A DNA stretch of 64,000 nt from JBMNQI01 sp050944055. GTDB taxonomy: Bacteria > Bacillota > Clostridia > Oscillospirales > Oscillospiraceae. A program made the position numbers and the translations under genes. The stretch spans positions 17,231 through 81,230 of the forward strand of contig JBMNQI010000001.1 in the NCBI GenBank assembly GCA_050944055.1, in the 5' to 3' direction. Positions 43,369 through 52,410 of this stretch are shown in pieces. The notes beneath the pieces are model-generated. The model did not search any database. It saw nothing but the letters and a program-made list of their open reading frames with translations, and had not been told where the DNA came from. How positions within the stretch are numbered: position 1 is the first letter of the stretch; each line of letters starts with the position of its first letter.

Positions 43369-43940
43369 CCGAGACCGTCATCGTCGAGGGCCGGTATGAT
43401 AAAAACAAACTCTCGCAGATTATCGACGCCGTCATACTTGACACCTCAGGCTTCGGCATATTCAACGACGAAGAAAAGATAGAGCTATTCCGCCGCATGG
43501 CGGAAAAGCGCGGCATAGTAATCCTCACGGACAGCGACGGGGCGGGCTTCCAGATCCGGAACTTCATCAAGTCGCGCGTGACGAAGGGCCGCGTGCTCCA
43601 CGCCTATATACCCGACGTTTACGGCAGGGAGAGGCGTAAAAAAAAGGCGTCGAGCGAAGGAAAGCTCGGCGTCGAGGGTATGGATAGCGAGGTCATACTA
43701 AAGGCGCTGCGAATTGCGGGAGTAACGATGGACGGGGAGGCAAAACAGCAGGCAAACGGCAGGATCACCAAATCGGACCTTTATACGCTAGGCCTTTCCG
43801 GAACCTCGGGAAGCGCCGAAAGAAGGAAGCAGCTGCTTGATAAACTTGGGCTGCCGGAGCGCATGACCGCCAATACGCTGCTCACCGTCCTCAACGCGCT
43901 CTATACCAGAGAGGAATTTATAAGTATTTCAGATAAATAA
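43350..43940 (+). CDS. rnmV: Ribonuclease M5 (5S rRNA maturation)
   Basis: A 196-residue Toprim-domain nuclease. The catalytic Glu lies in VEGRYDKNKL and the acidic DxD in ILTDSDGAGFQIRN. The C-terminal extension after about residue 110 matches the RNase M5 family. The ATG at 43350, inside holA, gives the family's usual start. Confidence 0.9.
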   Translation: MPLVQVAETVIVEGRYDKNKLSQIIDAVILDTSGFGIFNDEEKIELFRRMAEKRGIVILTDSDGAGFQIRNFIKSRVTKGRVLHAYIPDVYGRERRKKKASSEGKLGVEGMDSEVILKALRIAGVTMDGEAKQQANGRITKSDLYTLGLSGTSGSAERRKQLLDKLGLPERMTANTLLTVLNALYTREEFISISDK

Positions 43941-43952
43941 GGAGACACGCAG

Positions 43953-46262
43953 ATGACGGAAGCCACATACAAAAGAATACAGGCTCTGCGCGATTCGATG
44001 CTCGGGGAGAGGGAGATAAGCCTTTGCCGGCCCAGGCTTATAATGGAGTCCTATAGCGAAACCGAGGGCGAACCCGTACCGATCCGCAGGGCGAAGGCCC
44101 TGAGGAAAATTCTCAACGGCCTGCCGCTGTATATCGGACGGGACGAGCTGCTCGTCGGGCGCCTGACGGATAAAACACGCGGCTGCGTTCTAACTCCGGA
44201 GCTGAGCGAGGGCAAGTTTTCGGAAGCGACCGCCGCGCTTTCGGGGACGATGCTGCCGATACCGGAGGAGGCAAAAAAAGAGCTGCGCGAGATAGACAAG
44301 TATTGGAGCGTGCACCCGATGAGCGGCGGAGTGAAGACCGTACTGCCGGAGGAATACGCGGCGCTGCCCGGGATAGTAGCGGGATTCGGCCCCGGAACCG
44401 GCCACCACAGCATAGGATATGAAAAAATCCTCGGAAAAGGCGCGGCTGGACTAATCAGCGAAATAGACGCGGAGCTGTCCAAAACCGGAAATTCAGAGGA
44501 AAAAATCATAAGCCTTCAAGCTTCGAAGATTGCGCTCACCGCGCTTATAGAGCTTGCCGGACGCTATGCTAAGTACGCCGGGGAGCTGGCCGAAAAAGAG
44601 AGCGACGCTCGCCGCCGCGCGGAGCTTGAGGAGATAAAAGACATATGCTCGCGTGTCCCGGCGCACCCGGCCCGGTCTTTCCATGAGGCGATGCAGAGCA
44701 TATGGTTCACCAATATGGCGCTGCTGAACGAAGAGTGGTCTGTCGGTATAGGCTTCATGCGTTTTGACCAGTATATGCTGCCTTTCTACAGGGCCGACGT
44801 TGAAAAGGGGAAAATCGACCGGGATAAGGCCACGCTGCTTATCGCCATGCTGCTTGTCAAGACCAACGAAGAGATACCGATAATGTTCAATAACTCCATG
44901 TCTATTAATCTCACGATAGGCGGCTGCACTCCCGCGGGCGAGTGCGCCGTGAACGAACTGAGCTATATGGTGCTTGACGCGGAGGACGCCGTTCGCCTTA
45001 ACGATGAGGATATAATCGTGAGGGTCGGGCCCGAAACCCCGGAGGATTTCCTTGTCCGGGCCGCAAAAAGCGCGTATCTTCTTCACGGCAAGCTGAAATT
45101 TGTCGGCGACCCCCTGATTATCCGCCAGTTGACGGCCGACGGCAAGCCACTTGAAATTGCGCGCAACTACTGCATAACCGGCTGCAATTCGCCTACCATA
45201 CCCGGCTGCTCGCACGATATGCCGGGCACGCTTATTAACCTTCCGTTGCTGCTGGACCTTGCGCTGCATGACGGCTATTCGCCCATGCTCGGAAAGCAGC
45301 TCGGGCCGCATACCGGAGAAGCCCGCAGATTTACGAAGTACGGCGAAGTCTGGGAGGCCTTTACAGCCCAGTGCAGGCATTTTATACCGATAATCCGCGC
45401 GGGCGACAACGCCCTGCGGGTAGTGGAGTACGAGACGCGGCCGCGCCCGCTTCACTCGGTTCTCCTCGACGGTTATATTGAACACGGCGTCGACGTGATG
45501 AGGGGCGGCACAAAGCCTTACTTGGTTTTCGCCATGTCGCTTTCCGGCGCCCCAAACGTGGGCGATTCGCTGGCGGTTATCAAGAAGCTTGTATTTGAAG
45601 AAAAGTCGGTTACGATGAAGGAGCTTATCGACTCGCTTGACAGGGATTTTCACGGCGACGACGAGCTTCTGCATAAGATAAGAGGCGTCGCGAAATTCGG
45701 CAACAACGAGCCGTATGTCGACGGTATTGTCAACGATGTGCTGTCTCTCGGAAGCGACATAATTGCTTCGTGCCCGTGCTACCTTGACGCAAAGCCGAAC
45801 GCGGCCGCCGGTGTAGTGGCCTTCAACGTGGAGTTCGGGAAACATGTCGGCACCCTGCCGGACGGCAGAGGGGCGGGCATGCCCATATCCGAAGGCGGGC
45901 TTTCGCCTTATCAGGGCCGCAACATTTCAGGTGCGACCGCGACGCTTTTATCCGTAGCCGGCATCGACCACATGAAGCTGCGCCACGGTTCAGTTCTCAA
46001 CCTGCGCCTGGACCCGAAGTCTCTTGAGGGAGAGGATAAGCTGCGGAAATTCTCCGCCCTGCTCAGGACGTACTTTGACCTCGGCGGCTACCTTATCCAG
46101 TTTAACATAGTGGATACGGAGACTCTGCGCGACGCGCAGAAGCATCCGGAGAGGCACAAGGACCTTATCGTCCGCGTCGCGACATACGCGGCCTATTTCG
46201 TGGAGCTTGAAAAAAGCCTCCAGGACGATATTATAAACCGCGCGCAGGTAGGAGAGATTTAG
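43953..46262 (+). CDS. Glycyl-radical-enzyme homologue lacking the radical glycine
   Basis: A 769-residue protein homologous along its whole length to pyruvate formate-lyase-type glycyl radical enzymes. The active-site loop reads NYCITGCNSPTIPG, so the catalytic cysteine is kept (Cys411), but the glutamate of the dehydratase/decarboxylase GCVEP motif is Ser. The C-terminal glycyl loop is well conserved (LRDAQKHPERHKDLIVRVA, then YAAYFVELEKSLQDDII), yet the glycine that carries the radical is Thr744 (codon ACA, 46182-46184). No radical-SAM activase gene is adjacent. It follows rnmV by 12 bases with a GGAGA ribosome site and has its own terminator. The enzyme is either inactive as a radical catalyst, works by another mechanism, or needs a spare glycyl subunit. 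Confidence 0.85.
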   Translation: MTEATYKRIQALRDSMLGEREISLCRPRLIMESYSETEGEPVPIRRAKALRKILNGLPLYIGRDELLVGRLTDKTRGCVLTPELSEGKFSEATAALSGTMLPIPEEAKKELREIDKYWSVHPMSGGVKTVLPEEYAALPGIVAGFGPGTGHHSIGYEKILGKGAAGLISEIDAELSKTGNSEEKIISLQASKIALTALIELAGRYAKYAGELAEKESDARRRAELEEIKDICSRVPAHPARSFHEAMQSIWFTNMALLNEEWSVGIGFMRFDQYMLPFYRADVEKGKIDRDKATLLIAMLLVKTNEEIPIMFNNSMSINLTIGGCTPAGECAVNELSYMVLDAEDAVRLNDEDIIVRVGPETPEDFLVRAAKSAYLLHGKLKFVGDPLIIRQLTADGKPLEIARNYCITGCNSPTIPGCSHDMPGTLINLPLLLDLALHDGYSPMLGKQLGPHTGEARRFTKYGEVWEAFTAQCRHFIPIIRAGDNALRVVEYETRPRPLHSVLLDGYIEHGVDVMRGGTKPYLVFAMSLSGAPNVGDSLAVIKKLVFEEKSVTMKELIDSLDRDFHGDDELLHKIRGVAKFGNNEPYVDGIVNDVLSLGSDIIASCPCYLDAKPNAAAGVVAFNVEFGKHVGTLPDGRGAGMPISEGGLSPYQGRNISGATATLLSVAGIDHMKLRHGSVLNLRLDPKSLEGEDKLRKFSALLRTYFDLGGYLIQFNIVDTETLRDAQKHPERHKDLIVRVATYAAYFVELEKSLQDDIINRAQVGEI

Positions 46263-46287
46263 CCTAAGCCCCGGTATCAATAGAATA

Positions 46288-46323
46288 TACTGCGCTGGCT
46301 GTTTTTGGCCGGCGCAGTTTTTT
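46288..46323 (+). terminator. Intrinsic terminator after the glycyl-radical-enzyme homologue
   Basis: ACTGCGCTGGC (46289-46299) pairs with GCCGGCGCAGT (46308-46318), one G-U pair, followed by six T. Confidence 0.88.
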
Positions 46324-46399
46324 GTATTCTTCGTCGCCCGGATTCGCCTTTATTTTCGGAGAAAATATGCCATTATTTTCCAAAAGGAGGCGTGTCCAT

Positions 46400-47632
46400 A
46401 TGATAAGGACAGCGGCGACCGTCCTATGCTTCATGCTTTTCCTTGTAATTATCGGAACAGTTATCGACTCCCAGCTTGATGCCGCCGCAAAGTACGGGGA
46501 CGCGGGGTTTTCCGCCAATGCCGCCGCAGCGTCCTATAACCCGTATTCGGAAGATTCAGACGCCATGTTCAGGAGGCTTTTAAACCTGGATGAGGACGAC
46601 GTGCTGCTTGTCGTGGCGGGCGAAAATGTTACCGTAGGCTATTTTTGTTATTGGATTATCTATATCATAGAAAACTATTATAACGGCAGCGTCGACTGGA
46701 CAAAAGACGTGGGCGGCATTTCCATATCCGAATATTTAAAAGCCATGGCACGGGACGTGGCTGCAGCAAGGTGCAATATGGAGAGGACTGCCCGTGAGAA
46801 GGGAATTGTCCTGACGGAAGATGATATCAGATCGATTGACGCTCAGATAAGCCAATTCAAAAACTATTACGGCGCAAAAGCCTGGGAGGAGGGCGTGAAA
46901 TCCGGAATTATAACCGAGGGCGATTACACGGAAGACCAGAAGAAAGCGTGGATCGAAAACTGCGGCTCAATCAAATTCAGCAATCTGCTCACCTCAATGG
47001 CAGTATCAATGGACGGCTACATATCTCTGTGCAGAGGGGATCTCTACTCAAAATACCTTGTCGATTACCTTTTTGGAGAAGGCGGCGCTTTTAAACCGTC
47101 GGAAGAGGATTTAAAAAAGTTCATTGAGGATAATCAGATTTTCTGCGCCAAACAGATATTCATTTCTGCGCAAAAAGAGGACGGCAGCCCTATTAGCGCT
47201 GAGGAAAGCGCCAGGGCGCTCAGACGGGCTCAGGAAATCCGTGCGCAGCTCAGAGCGGGCGGGGACAAAGAGGAGGATTTTACGCGCTTGATGCACGAAT
47301 GCAGCGAGGACCCGGGCCTGCCCGAATACCCGAACGGTTATACATACAGGAAAGGGAGCATGATTGGCGAATTCGAAAGCGCTGTCGAGCGCCTTGAGGT
47401 CGGCGCAGTCAGCGATATTGTCGAGTCCGACCTCGGGTACCATATAATAATGCGCCTGACGGCGGTTAATGAAGACACGAAGCTAAGCTATATACATGGC
47501 AGTTACCAGAAGCTGCTGGACAGCTGGCTGTCCTCAGTCGGCGTTGAGGAAACCGAGGCTTTTATCTCGCTCGACATTCAGGATTTCTGCGAAAAGCTGG
47601 AAGAGCTGAGAAACGAATTGAATGCGGGATAA
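46400..47632 (+). CDS. Exported parvulin-type peptidyl-prolyl isomerase
   Basis: A 410-residue protein with an N-terminal membrane anchor or signal (TAATVLCFMLFLVIIGTVI), a SurA/PrsA-like N-terminal chaperone region and a PPIC-type rotamase domain around residues 245-370 (CAKQIFISAQ, MHECSEDPGLPEYPNG, FESAVERLEVGAVSDIVES, LGYHIIMRL). It probably helps fold exported proteins, possibly including the large surface protein encoded next. The ATG at 46400 has an AAAGGAGG ribosome site. No lipobox cysteine is seen. Confidence 0.85.
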   Translation: MIRTAATVLCFMLFLVIIGTVIDSQLDAAAKYGDAGFSANAAAASYNPYSEDSDAMFRRLLNLDEDDVLLVVAGENVTVGYFCYWIIYIIENYYNGSVDWTKDVGGISISEYLKAMARDVAAARCNMERTAREKGIVLTEDDIRSIDAQISQFKNYYGAKAWEEGVKSGIITEGDYTEDQKKAWIENCGSIKFSNLLTSMAVSMDGYISLCRGDLYSKYLVDYLFGEGGAFKPSEEDLKKFIEDNQIFCAKQIFISAQKEDGSPISAEESARALRRAQEIRAQLRAGGDKEEDFTRLMHECSEDPGLPEYPNGYTYRKGSMIGEFESAVERLEVGAVSDIVESDLGYHIIMRLTAVNEDTKLSYIHGSYQKLLDSWLSSVGVEETEAFISLDIQDFCEKLEELRNELNAG

Positions 47633-47637
47633 AACAA

Positions 47638-47680
47638 AAGCGGGGCTTTTACTCTCCGCTCTTATTGTTTGTTTTTTTAA
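47638..47680 (+). terminator. Probable terminator after the isomerase gene
   Basis: AGCGGG and TCCGCT form a short stem around TCTTTTACTC-like loop sequence, followed by CTTATTGTTTGTTTTTTT. The stem is weak but the T tract is long. Confidence 0.5.
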
Positions 47681-47718
47681 TTATTCATTGCTACAATTCG
47701 ATAATTTTCGCATAGCTT

Positions 47719-47730
47719 GTCTCCTATAAT
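47719..47730 (+). promoter_or_regulatory. Possible promoter -10 of the surface-protein gene
   Basis: A perfect TATAAT lies at 47725-47730 in AT-rich DNA, about 50 bases before the start codon; the -35 region at the right spacing (TAATTT) is poor. An activator or alternative sigma factor may be involved. Confidence 0.4.
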
Positions 47731-47779
47731 AAATTTGTTCAAATAACACTAAAAAAATACAAAAGGGGGACACTAATTT

Positions 47780-50700
47780 ATGCGATTCAGAAAAAAGAAG
47801 ATTCTTTGTTTTCTACTCTCGTTCGCCTTGCTGTTTTCCCTGCTTTCAAACAGCTTGGTAGCCCTCGCGGCACTCTACGATTACGACGAAACGCTGTTGC
47901 CTGTAAAATACAGCTTTGAGGGAAGACTTGTAATCGACCAGGTCAATTACGTGGACGCGTCGAAGACTGACAGCGAGCTGGCATCGACAATCACTGAAAT
48001 AATTATTGAAAACGGGGCAGACATTGAGGTTGACAGCGAGAAATACAACGCGACTCTCACGGTGGACGGTGTCGAGTGCGATATTAAACCGGGAACATAT
48101 ATCGGCAGCGATATCGTGATTACGCTCACCGGCAAGGCCGAAGTAATGAGCGGCTTCCCCAAGTTTGACAGGCCGCCCGGCTCGGAGCCGGAATTCATCT
48201 ACTACTACACAAGAGCGGCGGCTGTCGTAGCCGACGGCGCCCTGCAGGAGGGCTACTCGGTTCTTGAAGCGCTGATTGGCGGCGAGACTGACGGCCAATC
48301 GTCTTCCGAAGTGACTATTAACTCACAGGGAAGCTTTTTCAACGGGTATTGGATTGACAACTCTACATACGAGATCAATAACCTGAACATGACGCTCAAT
48401 GGCTACGGCGGGGACGACTTCCAGGGCTGGGGCGCCGGCATAGTCGCCACGAACGGAGCCGACGTCACGCTGAGCGATTCGTACATAGATACGACAGGGG
48501 TGATACGAACCGCAATCTGGGCCGGCGGCGAAGGCTCTAAGCTTACGGCGGAAAACGTTGTCGTGTACGCCCACCCCGACAAAAGCGCGACGCCTTACTC
48601 GAACATGGACAACTTCGCGGCTCCCATGCTCGAGCGCGTTCCGTTCGTACTTGGCCTTGAGGGAAACATACGCGCGACAAACGTCCTCGGCAGCGCGGAG
48701 GCGGCCTACAATAACTCCCTGATCGTATCCGAGTGCTGGGGCGCGCTGTCTACAGACAGCGGCAGGCGCGGAACCAACGCGCTGACGGTTACCGACACGC
48801 TCGCTGGGATAGGAACCATAGAGGTTGCGCAAAGCGGCGTCGAATACACGGCGACAAAGGAGATTAACGGCGTCACATACGGCTTCAACGTCTATAAAGT
48901 CGGCGAGGGAAGCGGCTATGTGACCTACTCAGACCAGGGCGTGATAGATACGTTTGACAATGTTGAATTCTATTCGCCCGACTACATAGGCATTTTGGCA
49001 GCCGGCCCCTCCACAATGATTTTCAACGACAGCTACGGTTTCTCAGACAGAATCGGATTCATGTCTCACCAGAGCGAAAACGGTGTGCTCACTATTAACG
49101 GCGGAAGCTTCGACGTTGCCGACACATTCGTAATGGTCAAAAGCGGCACGCCGAATAAAGCCATCATAGACGTAAGCATAAACGGCGCGGATATAAATAT
49201 CTTCGGAGACAATCCTCAAAGCGGCGTCATATTGCAGCTTATGGAGACGGACGACGCGGGCGGCCCCGGCGTCACCTCATACATAATAGACGACAAGACG
49301 CTCGACGAGATAAAGGAAATGACATCCGGCGGCGACATTGCCGCTGCAACGGCCAGTTTCACCGATGTGGAGCTGGAAGGCGATATATATAACTCCATCT
49401 ATACATTCGACCAGCCTCTTGACGTCACGCTTGAAAACTCCGCGATTACGGGCGTAATCTCCTCATCGGTAGCCACGCACGTGGATGAAAACGGGGAACC
49501 GATGGACGGGCAAACCGTTACGGCGGGCGGCGACGACTATCTTGCCATAGGGCGCATTGTCAACGAGGCATGCGAGACGGTAAGAAACCCCGTTAACCTG
49601 AAGCTTACGAACAGCACATGGAAGGTAACCGGAACTTCATATCTTGCCTCACTTGAGCTTGACGCCGATTCCGAGGTAGTGGGCGCAGGTTACGATATGG
49701 TAATTATGACAGTCGACGGCGTGGAAACGCCCATCGAAGCGGGCGAAAAATATATAGGCGAAATAGTCATAACAACTTTAAGCGACTATGTCGTGGACCA
49801 CGAGGGCGGCTCTATTCATGAAACGGTACCGACATATACGGGCTACGCGACTTCGTTTAAAGGCCGAGGTGAGGAAGACTACAGCGTCGGCTACTATATT
49901 AGCGGCGGCAGCATAGTCGCGGATAAGTCGCTTATACCCGAAGCAGACGAGCAAGTTTCCAGGCTTGACATTGACCTCTTTGTTTACGGTGACGAACCGT
50001 TCAACACCGTGCTCGCAAAAGGTGAGGGAACCGACATAACGCTCACAGGCAAAATTGAGGTTCGCGACGACGGCGACGGCTCGAAGGCCTCCGATTTCTC
50101 GGCCAGAGGCGCCGCGATAACAGCCACTGACTACGCGACGGTAAGAGTCGAAGACATGGAAATATATACGGAGGGCTTCGTCAGGGCCGCTTTGATATCG
50201 GACGAAGAAGCGGACCTGTTCGTCAAAAACTCGAAGATTACGGCGATGGGCGCCAACCCTCTAACAGAGGCGTATCCTGGCTATAAAAACAGCGCCATTA
50301 TGCAGCTTATGATCTCGCCTCCGTGGGTTTTGGGCATTCAGGGCGGAGCGCGCACGGCCAATATGCTCGGCAAAAACTCCTCGCTCTCGGTAATAGGCTC
50401 CGATATATCGTCGGGCGGCTGGGGCGTGCTATCCACGGACTCCGGCAGTAATTTCAGAATGAACGTCGTTGATTCGACGCTGTCCATTCTGCCCGAATCC
50501 GAAGGCGGGATGTCCGCCGGGCCCTTCATCTACGGTGACAAATACGGCTCCGGCTACGGCACCTACATCATAGGCAATGCCCAGGAATACTTCTACGGAG
50601 TAAACTTCGAGGGCATGACGTACGCTTCGATTCTGACGGGCGGCGACGCCTATTACCAGTCGTCCAGCGGAAATATTCTTCTTGAGGACCCGTACGGACT

Positions 50701-52333
50701 TGACCTTGAAACGGTCGAAGGCAAAGGCAATGTCACTGCCATAAACACAGTTTTCGGCTTCATGGCGCATAACAACGGCTCAATAAACGTGCTTGACGGT
50801 ACGATTGTAAATACGGAAGAGGCCACGTTCCTCTATAAAGCCGGAAATGTTGACTTCGTAGCGGATGAAGCATTGCTCAAACCCGGCTCCGGCATCATCC
50901 TGCAGATGATCGACAACGACGATAGTACGGTCGGCGCGTCGATGGGCGCGGGCGGGCCGGTATTCAACACGGTTTTCCATGAAGACGAGGGCTGGCCGTC
51001 CGAAAACGGCAACGTAACCGATCCTTCAAACGTGCCTCCCGGGCCTGGCGGCGGGAAAAACGAGGTTACGCTGACACTGACTAACGGCGATTACGAAGGC
51101 GACGTGTACAACGGCACCGGCTACTATAACCAGCCGGGCGACTCGCTCAGCGTCACTGTCGGCGAGAATGCAAAGCTGAAAGGCGTCATATCCCTGACCG
51201 AAACGCGCCATATTGACGAGAACGGCGAGCAGAACACATACTTTACAATCAACGAGTATTATTACCTCGGCCATGTCGAGAACAAACTCTATAATAACGG
51301 GAACAGCACGCTGTCCGTCACGCTGGAGGACGGTGCTGTCTGGACTGTAACAGGTACGAATTATCTGACAAAACTGTATGTCGAAAGCGGCAGCTCGATA
51401 AATGCCCCGTCGGGCTACAGTGTGGCCATGACTGTTGACGGTGTCTCGACGAAGCTTGAGGCTGGAAAGACGTATGAGGGCAATATCGTGCTCTCACTGG
51501 TCAAATCTTCTTTCGGCGGCTATACCGACGGAACGACCGTTCAGTCCTATAAAATCACGGCTGCCGCGGGAACGGGCGGCACGATTACGCCTTCAAGCGC
51601 TGTGGTGACAAGAGGCGGCAGCGCGACGTTTACAATCAAAGCGAACGAAGGCTATCGCATATCCGACGTCCTGGTGGACGGCGCGAGCGTCGGCGCGGTC
51701 GCGAGCTATACATTCAGCAACGTGACGGGCGCCCATACGATAGAAGCGAGGTTCAGTACGGAGGAAGAAGAGGAGCCCGTTTGGATTAATCCTTTCGTAG
51801 ACGTTGATGAGGACGACTGGTTCTATGAAAGCGTTGCCTTCGTCGTGCAGAGAGGCCTGTTCAAAGGCATATCGGCTGATGAGTTTAACCCGAAAGGTGA
51901 AATGACAAGAGCGATGCTTGTAACCGTGCTGTACAGGCTTTCCGGGGAAATTGGCGGGGGAGAGAGCTCATTCGACGACGTGCCGAGCGGCGTTTGGTAT
52001 TCCGACGCTGTCGCCTGGGCGGCGGACAGCGGCATAGTCAGCGGCGTCGGAAACAATAAATTCGACCCGAACGGCAGCATAACCAGGGAGCAGGCCGCGG
52101 TGATGCTTTACAATATGGCAGTATATCTGGGACTGGACGTCAGCGAATCCGGCAGCCTTGCGGGCTTCAGCGACAGTTTGGATCTCTCCGGCTGGGCGGA
52201 AGAAGCCATGAAATGGGCAGTCGGAGCGGGCCTGTTTGAAGGCAGCGACGGAAAGCTCAACCCGGGCGGGAACGCCACGCGCGCAGAGCTTGCAAAGCTG
52301 CTTATGTATTTCATTTCAGAAGTTATTGAATAA
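47780..52333 (+). CDS. Giant S-layer-anchored surface protein with duplicated beta-helix modules
   Basis: A 1517-residue exported protein. A signal peptide (basic MRFRKKK, then a hydrophobic core ending SLVALAA) is followed by two large homologous modules rich in Gly, Asp, Thr and short beta-strand repeats, typical of right-handed beta-helix adhesins. Matching landmarks are PFVLGLEGN near residue 287 and PWVLGIQGG near residue 848, and ALSTDSG and VLSTDSG shortly after each, an offset of about 560 residues. Then comes an InlB B-repeat-like domain (about 1257-1326) and three SLH domains (about 1338-1517) that bind secondary cell-wall polymer. Function as adhesin or surface-layer component is inference. 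It is preceded by GGGGG before the ATG. Confidence 0.85.
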   Translation: MRFRKKKILCFLLSFALLFSLLSNSLVALAALYDYDETLLPVKYSFEGRLVIDQVNYVDASKTDSELASTITEIIIENGADIEVDSEKYNATLTVDGVECDIKPGTYIGSDIVITLTGKAEVMSGFPKFDRPPGSEPEFIYYYTRAAAVVADGALQEGYSVLEALIGGETDGQSSSEVTINSQGSFFNGYWIDNSTYEINNLNMTLNGYGGDDFQGWGAGIVATNGADVTLSDSYIDTTGVIRTAIWAGGEGSKLTAENVVVYAHPDKSATPYSNMDNFAAPMLERVPFVLGLEGNIRATNVLGSAEAAYNNSLIVSECWGALSTDSGRRGTNALTVTDTLAGIGTIEVAQSGVEYTATKEINGVTYGFNVYKVGEGSGYVTYSDQGVIDTFDNVEFYSPDYIGILAAGPSTMIFNDSYGFSDRIGFMSHQSENGVLTINGGSFDVADTFVMVKSGTPNKAIIDVSINGADINIFGDNPQSGVILQLMETDDAGGPGVTSYIIDDKTLDEIKEMTSGGDIAAATASFTDVELEGDIYNSIYTFDQPLDVTLENSAITGVISSSVATHVDENGEPMDGQTVTAGGDDYLAIGRIVNEACETVRNPVNLKLTNSTWKVTGTSYLASLELDADSEVVGAGYDMVIMTVDGVETPIEAGEKYIGEIVITTLSDYVVDHEGGSIHETVPTYTGYATSFKGRGEEDYSVGYYISGGSIVADKSLIPEADEQVSRLDIDLFVYGDEPFNTVLAKGEGTDITLTGKIEVRDDGDGSKASDFSARGAAITATDYATVRVEDMEIYTEGFVRAALISDEEADLFVKNSKITAMGANPLTEAYPGYKNSAIMQLMISPPWVLGIQGGARTANMLGKNSSLSVIGSDISSGGWGVLSTDSGSNFRMNVVDSTLSILPESEGGMSAGPFIYGDKYGSGYGTYIIGNAQEYFYGVNFEGMTYASILTGGDAYYQSSSGNILLEDPYGLDLETVEGKGNVTAINTVFGFMAHNNGSINVLDGTIVNTEEATFLYKAGNVDFVADEALLKPGSGIILQMIDNDDSTVGASMGAGGPVFNTVFHEDEGWPSENGNVTDPSNVPPGPGGGKNEVTLTLTNGDYEGDVYNGTGYYNQPGDSLSVTVGENAKLKGVISLTETRHIDENGEQNTYFTINEYYYLGHVENKLYNNGNSTLSVTLEDGAVWTVTGTNYLTKLYVESGSSINAPSGYSVAMTVDGVSTKLEAGKTYEGNIVLSLVKSSFGGYTDGTTVQSYKITAAAGTGGTITPSSAVVTRGGSATFTIKANEGYRISDVLVDGASVGAVASYTFSNVTGAHTIEARFSTEEEEEPVWINPFVDVDEDDWFYESVAFVVQRGLFKGISADEFNPKGEMTRAMLVTVLYRLSGEIGGGESSFDDVPSGVWYSDAVAWAADSGIVSGVGNNKFDPNGSITREQAAVMLYNMAVYLGLDVSESGSLAGFSDSLDLSGWAEEAMKWAVGAGLFEGSDGKLNPGGNATRAELAKLLMYFISEVIE

Positions 52334-52367
52334 GTATCTGCCCGAAAAGCTTCTGATTAAAAGCAGT

Positions 52368-52401
52368 AAAAATCGGCGCTCCGGTCGGAGCGCCGATTTT
52401 T
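52368..52401. terminator. Perfect bidirectional terminator
   Basis: Fifteen-base perfect arms (AAAAATCGGCGCTCC and GGAGCGCCGATTTTT) flank a GGTC loop. With A and T ends on both sides it serves both the surface-protein gene and the converging keto acid cleavage enzyme gene. Confidence 0.92.
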
Positions 52402-52410
52402 AGGCATATA

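Noticed and set aside
44493..45845. A 450-codon open frame on the minus strand opposite the glycyl-radical-enzyme homologue
   Set aside because: It is antisense to a strongly conserved protein, has no ribosome site and no recognisable domain; long antisense frames are common in GC-rich coding DNA.
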